Positions 1 to 4,959 of a stretch of 6,266 nt of DNA are shown here, piece after piece (the first letter of the stretch is position 1; each line of letters starts with the position of its first letter). A program made the position numbers and the translations under genes. A model generated the notes under the pieces. The model ran no database searches, had not been told where the DNA came from, and saw nothing but the letters and a program-made list of their open reading frames with translations. Location: NCBI GenBank assembly GCA_964563975.1, contig CAZLZJ010000088.1:1-6266 (forward strand), given 5' to 3'. The stretch comes from JAAYJR01 sp964563975 (GTDB taxonomy: Bacteria > Bacteroidota > Bacteroidia > Bacteroidales > Prolixibacteraceae).

Positions 1-14
1 AAATATATATGTAA

Positions 15-740
15 ATGAGTTCGGTTTTTTTAAAAAATATTGCAGTTAATGATATTTGGCAACCATTTTTAAACAGTTCAATTACAGGATTGTTGAAAGA
101 AATTGAGTCTCAAATATCCGGTCGGCCATATACTCCATGCACAGATAAGGTTTTAAGGTTTTTGGAGTTTCCCCTCCATGAAGCCAAGGTTGTAATTTTG
201 GGTCAGGACCCTTATCCGCAGGAAGGAGCAGCAACCGGGCGGGCTTTTGAAGTGGGTGATTTAACTACCTGGGAACAAAGTTTTAGAAATATATCGTTGA
301 AGAATATTTTAAGGGCGGTTTATAAAGCTTATACCGGCGAAATTATCAGTTATAGCAATCTTAAGGAAAAGCTTAAATCAGATTTTCCCGTACTGCCCCC
401 CGGCGAGTTGTTTGTCCATTGGGAGAAGCAGGGAGTTCTGTTGCTGAATACATCTTTCACTTGTGAACCCGGATATCCCGGAAGCCATAAACAGCTATGG
501 AAAAATTTTACGGCAAAGCTTTTAAATTTTATTAATCAAAAAGCAGATGGTGCAGTATGGTTTCTTTGGGGCAACCATGCAGCAGAAGCATCAGGAGGCA
601 TTGAACTTAAAAATGTCATATCTATGATGCATCCGATGATGTGTTATGACAATCCATCCCGCCCGGCAGATTTTCTTTATGGAGATATAAACTGCTTTGA
701 AAGGTTAATTCCTGCAATTGACTGGACAGGTTATTCTTAA
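15..740 (+). CDS. Divergent family-1-like uracil-DNA glycosylase
   Basis: Predicted to remove uracil from DNA, opening base-excision repair in the cytoplasm. The 241-residue protein carries the family-1 landmarks in order: GQDPYP at residues 63-68 with the water-activating Asp65, Phe78 where the uracil-stacking Phe lies, LLLNT at 142-146 with the uracil-reading Asn145, a conserved SH at 157-158, FLWGNHA at 183-189, and HP at 206-207 with the catalytic His206. Two motifs depart from the classical enzyme. GQDPYH has Pro in place of His, and the DNA-intercalation loop HPSPLS reads HPMMCY. It also carries about 20 extra residues around 105-130, which fits its length against roughly 220-230 for typical Ung. 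An in-frame TAA at 12-14 fixes the start at ATG 15. No Shine-Dalgarno is visible. It converges with the next gene across 27 bp. Membership in the superfamily is firm; substrate range is an inference, so no ung symbol is given. Confidence 0.9.
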   Translation: MSSVFLKNIAVNDIWQPFLNSSITGLLKEIESQISGRPYTPCTDKVLRFLEFPLHEAKVVILGQDPYPQEGAATGRAFEVGDLTTWEQSFRNISLKNILRAVYKAYTGEIISYSNLKEKLKSDFPVLPPGELFVHWEKQGVLLLNTSFTCEPGYPGSHKQLWKNFTAKLLNFINQKADGAVWFLWGNHAAEASGGIELKNVISMMHPMMCYDNPSRPADFLYGDINCFERLIPAIDWTGYS

Positions 741-767
741 TTATCCCGCCGGAAGAAAATCTCTTAA

Positions 768-1490
768 TTACAGATAAAGATGCGGAAGGTCCAGGTAATC
801 TTTAAAAATGCCTTTTTTTTCTGCTGCTTTTATTATTAGGTAAATGGTATCTTCATCATCAAATGTTGCCCTGTTAATAAAAATATCAAACAGGTCGGTT
901 TCCGTATTTATTCCTCCAATAGTATTCCGAAAGGCAATTCGTTCTTTTTCAACTTTGCTGATAAACTCATATGCTTCCTCCATATTTAAAAGGTTGTTCT
1001 CCATAATCGTTTTAACCCTGTATTTCAAGGGAGCGTACAACCTGACATGAAGGGCATTTTTAATGTCGCTTGCAATAATATGTGCTGCCCGGCCTACTAT
1101 GATGCAATAGCCATCCTCTGCAAAAGAGTAAATAATCTCTTTTACAGTTCTGACAATTTTCTTTTCACTTTTAAATCTTCTGGTTCCTAATGAGTTAATT
1201 ATGTCTGTCAGTGTAAATGATTCTTCCTGCTTGAACATTCTCCTGATTTTTTCAGGCTCCATATCCAGCTCTTTGGCGCTTTCATAGAAGATCTCCTTAC
1301 TTAATAATTTCCATGTTGAAAATGCAGGATGCTCGTTTAATTTGTCTGCAATTTTTTTTGCAAGTTTTACTCCGTTACATCCTACTTGTCTGGATATTGT
1401 GATCACCGGGCCAGGATTTGTTTTTTTCTTTTCATGGAGGTCTTCGCGGCCCAAACGTTTATTAAAATAGGTTAGTAATGTATTTTGCAT
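768..1490 (-). CDS. Cytidylate-kinase-like P-loop family protein
   Basis: A 240-residue protein resembling the cytidylate-kinase-like family (Cytidylate_kin2 type), predicted to be a cytoplasmic NTP-dependent kinase of unknown substrate. The phosphate-binding segment is ITISRQVGCNGVKLA at residues 30-44. It follows the family's ISRxxGxxG pattern, not a textbook Walker A. Further matches are the central strand IIVGRAAHII (130-139), HVRLYAP (148-154), a lid-like EKERIAFR (181-188) and the late DIFINRA (202-208), which corresponds to the family's YDLVINT-type strand. About 28 residues precede the P-loop. An in-frame TAG on the minus strand at 1500-1502 leaves ATG 1488-1490 as the first start; no Shine-Dalgarno is seen. 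It diverges from the transporter gene over 116 bp. True cytidylate kinase (Cmk) has a different P-loop and NMP-binding domain, so CMP kinase activity should not be assumed. Confidence 0.82.
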   Translation of the reverse strand: MQNTLLTYFNKRLGREDLHEKKKTNPGPVITISRQVGCNGVKLAKKIADKLNEHPAFSTWKLLSKEIFYESAKELDMEPEKIRRMFKQEESFTLTDIINSLGTRRFKSEKKIVRTVKEIIYSFAEDGYCIIVGRAAHIIASDIKNALHVRLYAPLKYRVKTIMENNLLNMEEAYEFISKVEKERIAFRNTIGGINTETDLFDIFINRATFDDEDTIYLIIKAAEKKGIFKDYLDLPHLYL

Positions 1491-1503
1491 AATAATATTC
1501 TAT

Positions 1504-1537
1504 TTTGACCAAGTTACATAATTACAATTAAAGTTTG
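1504..1537 (+). promoter_or_regulatory. Possible Bacteroidota-type promoter of the transporter operon
   Basis: TTTG at 1504-1507 is followed after 21 bases by TA-AAG-TTTG at 1529-1537. This resembles the Bacteroidota vegetative promoter (-33 TTTG, -7 TAnnTTTG), except that three bases instead of two separate TA from TTTG. It would start a leader of roughly 65 nt before ATG 1607. The region is very AT-rich, so chance matches are likely. Confidence 0.28.
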
Positions 1538-1538
1538 T

Positions 1539-1583
1539 AAGTTTCCTGAAATTTTTGAAATTTATTCTATAAATTAGAAACTT
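1539..1583 (+). promoter_or_regulatory. Nested inverted repeat in the transporter leader
   Basis: Two perfect 7-bp inverted repeats are nested. The outer pair is AAGTTTC (1539-1545) and GAAACTT (1577-1583). The inner pair is AATTTAT (1559-1565) and ATAAATT (1569-1575) around a TCT loop. Thirteen bases separate the left arms and one base the right arms. The outer right arm runs into TTT and ends 23 bp before ATG 1607. It could be an RNA hairpin in the 5' leader or a protein-binding site. The low GC content weakens the case for a stable RNA fold. Confidence 0.3.
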
Positions 1584-1606
1584 TTTAAACATAATTGAAC
1601 TACAGC

Positions 1607-2980
1607 ATGAAGGTACAAACCATTTCAAAAAGGTTAGACTCACTTTATGAGTTTGACCGTGAGCCTGTGACTAATAACGCCTTGCAGGGTATTGGCAATT
1701 TTCTGGGAAGCTTTGCCGGAGAGCATGTGGCCGGTACTGAGTTTGTTATAGGTATGCTTTTTGTCGCTCACGGAGTATCTGTTACTGATATGTTTTTAGG
1801 AGGATTGATAGGAAATATAATGGCTGTCCTTAGCTGGGCATTCATTACGGCACCTATTGCAGTGAAAGTCCGGTTATCATTATACTGGCAATTGAAAAAA
1901 ATTTGCGGTTCGGTACTGGTTTTTCTTTATAATATTGTAAATGCCCTCATGTTTTGCTTTCTGGCAGGAGCAATGGTGGCTGTCTCGGCTACGGCAGCGG
2001 GTATACCTTTTAATGTTGAAATGCCTACATTGAATGATATGTACCCCACAAGTGCCGGTTGGGTTATCACTGTATTTGTTGTTGGAGCAGTTATTACCAC
2101 ATTTGCAATTCTGGGATTTGAAAAGATGGCAAGATTTTCAAAAGTAGCGGCACCGTGGATGTTTTTGATATTTATTGCCGCAGCAATTGCCTCTTTTCCA
2201 AAATTGGGAATAGAAACCAATTTGGGTAATTTTTGGGATGTGGCTCATGAGAAGATATGGACTGGCAGAGCGCTTGAAGGGCAATCAAAGTTTACAATAT
2301 GGCACGTCATCTTTTTTACCTGGTTTGCTAATGCAGCAATGCATCTTGGTATGAGTGACCTTTCGATATTCCGTTATGCCAGGAAATGGCAGTATGGGTT
2401 TGCTTCTGCCGTAGGGATGTTTTTAGGACATTATGTAGCATGGATTTGCTCCGGTATTTTGTATGCTGCTGCTTCAAGTGATGCTCCAGGAGAGGTAGCT
2501 TTTCAGGCTGCCGGAATAGCCGGTGCTCTTTGTGTTATTGTTGCCGGGTGGACTACAGCCAACCCGACTCTCTATCGGGCCGGACTGGCTTTGCAGGTGG
2601 CCTCTCCCGGGTGGAGCCGGTGGAAGGTTACTCTTCTGGCCGGACTGGTTACTACAACAGCTGCTCTTTTTCCTGCATTAGTAATGAAGTTAATGGATTT
2701 TGTGGCACTGTACGGACTTGTTTTAATACCTATGGGCGGAGTAATTTTTGCAGATTTTTATCTGATGAAAAAGTTTCAGTTGCAGGATTATTATGCAGAA
2801 AAAATGAAAATCAATTTTAACTGGGCTGCCGGGCTGACCTGGTTTATTTTATTGATAGCTGCATTGATTATGAATATTGCAGTGGGTGTTGAACTTTATT
2901 TCCTGCCTCTTCCGGCATGGGTATTGGCTATAGGTTTGTTTTTACTGTTTAGTAAGTTGTATCAAAAAAAGGTAGCGTAA
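1607..2980 (+). CDS. NCS1/purine-cytosine-permease-like membrane transporter
   Basis: A 457-residue, strongly hydrophobic inner-membrane protein with about 12 membrane segments, roughly at 30-55, 60-84, 101-130, 149-170, 180-197, 231-247, 264-290, 299-318, 341-361, 366-386, 408-427 and 431-448. The length and the motif AGWTTANPTLYRAGLAL (313-329) match the CodB/NCS1 (Transp_cyt_pur) superfamily, where a W-T-x-N-x-x-LY-x-AGLAL stretch lies in the later half. Other family-like features are the small-residue-rich TM1 region GNFLGSFAGEHVAG (30-43) and GGLIGN (65-70). Members import nucleobases, nucleosides, hydantoins or thiamine precursors by cation symport; the substrate here cannot be read from sequence. 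ATG 1607 is chosen as start. The only upstream alternative is TTG 1595, directly after an in-frame TAA at 1592-1594. One base separates its stop from the next ATG, so the two genes are very probably co-transcribed and translationally coupled. Confidence 0.82.
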   Translation: MKVQTISKRLDSLYEFDREPVTNNALQGIGNFLGSFAGEHVAGTEFVIGMLFVAHGVSVTDMFLGGLIGNIMAVLSWAFITAPIAVKVRLSLYWQLKKICGSVLVFLYNIVNALMFCFLAGAMVAVSATAAGIPFNVEMPTLNDMYPTSAGWVITVFVVGAVITTFAILGFEKMARFSKVAAPWMFLIFIAAAIASFPKLGIETNLGNFWDVAHEKIWTGRALEGQSKFTIWHVIFFTWFANAAMHLGMSDLSIFRYARKWQYGFASAVGMFLGHYVAWICSGILYAAASSDAPGEVAFQAAGIAGALCVIVAGWTTANPTLYRAGLALQVASPGWSRWKVTLLAGLVTTTAALFPALVMKLMDFVALYGLVLIPMGGVIFADFYLMKKFQLQDYYAEKMKINFNWAAGLTWFILLIAALIMNIAVGVELYFLPLPAWVLAIGLFLLFSKLYQKKVA

Positions 2981-2981
2981 T

Positions 2982-3167
2982 ATGAAACGAATTCTTCAAA
3001 TAATTTCATTAGCCGGATTAATTTTGGTGATCCTTCCTTCGATACTTTTCTTTTTAGGGGAGATCAGTCGTTCAAAACTTAATTCGCTGATGCTTGCAGG
3101 GACTGTTATTTGGTTTGCCAGTGCGGTTTTTTGGCTTGGCTCAAAAGAGAAGGTGTCAGATAAGTAG
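2982..3167 (+). CDS. Small two-TM membrane protein paired with the transporter
   Basis: A 61-residue protein with two predicted membrane helices, about residues 4-25 and 34-53. A short polar loop (GEISRSKLN, 26-34) joins them, and a charged tail (SKEKVSDK) closes the protein. The N-terminal MKR and the charged tail suggest both ends face the cytoplasm by the positive-inside rule. I recognise no named domain. Its start lies one base after the transporter stop, the usual sign of translational coupling. Its size and topology fit an accessory or stabilising subunit of the permease, as small partners exist for some other secondary transporters, but that role is inferred only from position. No Shine-Dalgarno is present apart from purines in the 3' end of the transporter gene (AAAAAAAGG). 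Confidence 0.68.
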   Translation: MKRILQIISLAGLILVILPSILFFLGEISRSKLNSLMLAGTVIWFASAVFWLGSKEKVSDK

Positions 3168-3189
3168 TGCTTTGTAAAAAAAACAGTTT

Positions 3190-3212
3190 CCGGCTTATTT
3201 TATATATGCCGG
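3190..3212 (+). terminator. Weak hairpin after the transporter operon
   Basis: CCGGC (3190-3194) and GCCGG (3208-3212) form a perfect 5-bp all-GC stem around a 13-nt AT-rich loop. It lies 22 bp after the small-protein stop and is followed by TATTTAAAAAA. There is no clean U-tract, so it is at best a weak terminator or attenuator between the operon and the fructosamine kinase gene. Confidence 0.25.
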
Positions 3213-3254
3213 TATTTAAAAAAGATGATTATGCCTGTTAAAGAGAAAGCAGAT

Positions 3255-4118
3255 ATGTATAAAAAAATTGAAATTATGTTGTCTGAACATTTCGGACAGC
3301 AGGTTTCTATACACTCTTTTTCCACCGTTGGCGGCGGATGTATTAACCATGCATCAAAGTTAGAAACTGACCTGGGGCCCTTTTTTTTGAAGTGGAACAG
3401 TGATTGTCCCGGCGATATGTTTATCAGGGAAGCACAAGGATTGAAAGAGATGAAAAAAGCTTCCGGAGGTTCACTTATTATTCCTGAGGTGTATGCGGTC
3501 TCTTCTGTAGGTGCACATTCCGGATTTATAGTACTTGAATACCTCAGGCCGGGATCAGGAGACGATGTGGCACTTGGAAGGGGATTGGCAGAGATGCATA
3601 AATTCACAAATGACCGGTATGGTTTTTTTGATGATAATTATTGTGGCACCACGCCGCAGGATAATAGCTGGAAAACCAATTGGACAGATTTTTTCAGGGA
3701 TAACAGGCTTAGGTTTTTACTTGGACAGATACAAAGGAGAAGGGCATTTTCGGTGGGTGAGATGAAAATATATGATAAGCTGCTTGACAGGATTCCTGAA
3801 TTGTTACCTGAAAAATCAACACCTGTCTTGATTCATGGTGATCTATGGTCAGGTAACTATATGATGACCGATAAAGGCCCCTCATTGATTGATCCAGCGG
3901 CTTATTACGCCGACAGGGAGATGGAGATGTCAATAATGACACTTTTCGGTGGATTTTCAGGACGCTTTTATGATGCCTATAATGAAATAAACCCGCTGCC
4001 ATCCGGATGGAAGGAGCGCAATAAGCTTTACCGGTTATACCATATCCTGAATCACTATCACCTTTTTGGAGGAGGTTATGGCAGTCAAGCGCTTCATGTG
4101 GCTAAAATGTTTATCTGA
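3255..4118 (+). CDS. Fructosamine/ketosamine-3-kinase family protein
   Basis: Predicted cytoplasmic ATP-dependent kinase that phosphorylates the sugar O3 of ketosamines (often ribulosamines in bacteria) on glycated proteins or amines, making the adduct unstable and so reversing glycation. From M at 3255 it has 287 residues, close to E. coli YniA (about 286). Landmarks: Gly-rich loop GGGCINHA (26-33), FFLKWN with ATP-contacting Lys46, Glu59 in REAQGL, hinge-like LEYL (94-97), family motif TTPQDNSWKTNW (132-143), catalytic loop HGDLWSGN (194-201, base Asp196), metal-binding DPAAYY (213-218), LFGGF (230-234), and a C-terminal LYHILNHYHLFGGGYGSQA (261-279). In-frame ATGs at 3225 and 3231 would add 10 or 8 residues. 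Start 3255 is preferred because MYKKIEIMLSEHFG aligns with the YniA N-terminus. Cys29 occupies the P-loop position of the redox-active cysteine of eukaryotic homologues. It may share transcription with the upstream operon or have its own promoter. Confidence 0.93.
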   Translation: MYKKIEIMLSEHFGQQVSIHSFSTVGGGCINHASKLETDLGPFFLKWNSDCPGDMFIREAQGLKEMKKASGGSLIIPEVYAVSSVGAHSGFIVLEYLRPGSGDDVALGRGLAEMHKFTNDRYGFFDDNYCGTTPQDNSWKTNWTDFFRDNRLRFLLGQIQRRRAFSVGEMKIYDKLLDRIPELLPEKSTPVLIHGDLWSGNYMMTDKGPSLIDPAAYYADREMEMSIMTLFGGFSGRFYDAYNEINPLPSGWKERNKLYRLYHILNHYHLFGGGYGSQALHVAKMFI

Positions 4119-4119
4119 T

Positions 4120-4138
4120 CTGCCGGCTGAAGCCGCAG
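4120..4138. terminator. Bulged hairpin between convergent genes
   Basis: CTGC (4120-4123) and GGC (4125-4127) pair with GCC (4132-4134) and GCAG (4135-4138), with one bulged C and a TGAA loop, just after the kinase stop. A second pairing lies downstream: GCACA (4150-4154) with TGTGC (4174-4178). Neither is followed by a proper T-run, so terminator function for either strand is only possible. The convergent spacer of 78 bp holds nothing else I can name. Confidence 0.25.
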
Positions 4139-4196
4139 TAATGGTTGGGGCACAGTTTATGGCAGTCATTTATTGTGCATCTTCAGGTTCAAATTT

Positions 4197-4733
4197 TTAT
4201 TCCTTGCAGTTTACCGGTTTGTTAAAACTTTCCCAATGGACTATCTCATCTAAAGACTTTCTCTTTTTTTCTTTCACCTCTTCATCCGGATAGCCTATTG
4301 GAAGCAGTACTAATGGCTCAATATGTGCCGGAAGCTCAAATAACTCTGAGCATTTTTTAGCATCAAAATTACAAACCCAGCAGGTACCAAGCCCCAGCTC
4401 AACCGCTCTCAATGTCATATGGTCAACGGCAATAGCAATATCAACATCAGAAAAATCTTTATTGTCGGAGCCCCTTTTCCATGATTGCCGGTGATCTCCG
4501 CATACAATAATAATTGCAGGAGCACTTCTTATCCATTCCCTTTTATATGTTAAATGGAGCTTTTTAAGATTTTCAGGATGCTGCACTGCAATGAAATGCC
4601 ATGGCTGATAGTTAGCAGCCGAGGGGGCCACTCTTCCGGCATCAAGAACCTCTGTCAGTATTGCTTTTTCAATCGTTTTATTTTTATATTTCCTTACTGA
4701 AAATCTTTCTTTTATTAACTTTTTTAATCCCAT
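4197..4733 (-). CDS. Nitroreductase family FMN-dependent oxidoreductase
   Basis: A 178-residue single-domain nitroreductase-fold flavoprotein, expected to act as a cytoplasmic homodimer that binds FMN and uses NAD(P)H to reduce nitroaromatics, quinones or other acceptors. The natural substrate is unknown. FMN-phosphate signature RFSVRKY lies at residues 10-16. APSAANYQPWHF (36-47) is the usual APSxxNxQPW motif. DIAIAVDHMTLRAVELGLGTCW (98-119) is the dimer-interface helix plus GLGT turn, LPIGYP (144-149) is the family's late strand, and KKRKS (156-160) is the basic C-terminal FMN-contacting segment. ATG 4731-4733 is preferred because MGLKKLIKERFSVRKY begins where family members usually begin. 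A GTG at 4752-4754 would add seven Lys-rich residues (VNKKYKP) from an A/T-rich stretch that looks more like a leader. It converges with the fructosamine kinase and diverges from the oxidoreductase. Confidence 0.92.
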   Translation of the reverse strand: MGLKKLIKERFSVRKYKNKTIEKAILTEVLDAGRVAPSAANYQPWHFIAVQHPENLKKLHLTYKREWIRSAPAIIIVCGDHRQSWKRGSDNKDFSDVDIAIAVDHMTLRAVELGLGTCWVCNFDAKKCSELFELPAHIEPLVLLPIGYPDEEVKEKKRKSLDEIVHWESFNKPVNCKE

Positions 4734-4887
4734 GGGTTTATATTTTTTATTCACGCAATACTTAGTAGTATATGCTTTGCCAAGTTAATAAAAAAATCAG
4801 AAAGAGCACTTCAATCGGATGAAAGCAGCATAAGTATAATAAAAGAAAATCAACTTCCGGATTTTTGCTACTCAAAAAAAATAGTAA

Positions 4888-4917
4888 AAGGGTTTCATTT
4901 TCTATTATGGAACCTTT
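4888..4917 (+). promoter_or_regulatory. Inverted repeat upstream of the oxidoreductase
   Basis: AAGGGTTTCA (4888-4897) and TGGAACCTTT (4908-4917) are complementary over 10 positions, two of them G-U, around a 10-base loop. The repeat sits 42 bp before ATG 4960 and overlaps the spacer of a possible promoter. That position suits an operator. It could also be an RNA hairpin if transcription starts further upstream; the G-U pairs would favour the plus-strand transcript. Confidence 0.33.
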
Positions 4918-4924
4918 ATATTTA
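4893..4924 (+). promoter_or_regulatory. Possible Bacteroidota-type promoter of the oxidoreductase
   Basis: TTTC at 4893-4896 lies 20 bases before TATATTTA at 4917-4924. Each box is one base away from the Bacteroidota consensus (TTTG and TAnnTTTG). Transcription would begin near 4930, leaving a leader of about 30 nt. The stretch is AT-rich and the match may be chance. No convincing promoter was seen on the minus strand for the nitroreductase. Confidence 0.25.
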
Positions 4925-4959
4925 CAATTTCATAAAAAATATCAATATATACATATAAA

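Noticed and set aside
844..1050. Plus-strand open frame of 68 codons inside the cytidylate-kinase-like gene
   Set aside because: It lies wholly antisense to a gene with clear family motifs and encodes no recognisable protein.
1595..1606. TTG 1595 as start of the transporter
   Set aside because: ATG at 1607 is only four codons later, the extra residues add no family motif, and no ribosome binding site supports the TTG.
1927..2820. Open frames inside the transporter gene (1927-2220 minus, 2530-2820 plus)
   Set aside because: Both are overlapped in full by the transporter, have low-complexity or shadow-like translations and no start signals of their own.
3200..4002. Open frames over the fructosamine kinase (3200-3607 minus, 3535-3765 plus, 3709-4002 minus)
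   Set aside because: All are shadows of a gene with a full set of catalytic motifs.
4066..4293. A purine-rich GGAGGAGG sequence at 4069-4076 just before ATG 4078, looking like an ideal ribosome binding site for a new small gene
   Set aside because: These bases encode the FGGGYGSQ motif of the fructosamine kinase. The reading frame then overlaps the antisense nitroreductase end, and its product resembles nothing. Neighbouring genes do not use Shine-Dalgarno sites.
4734..4754. GTG 4754 as start of the nitroreductase
   Set aside because: It adds a Lys-rich stretch translated from A/T-rich DNA typical of a leader, while ATG 4733 gives the usual family N-terminus. It remains possible.
4755..4887. 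Possible short peptide genes or a noncoding RNA in the left part of the spacer before the oxidoreductase
   Set aside because: The plus-strand ATGs at 4772 and 4820 open only about 16 and 4 codons, and apart from A-runs no stable fold or known RNA motif was recognised.
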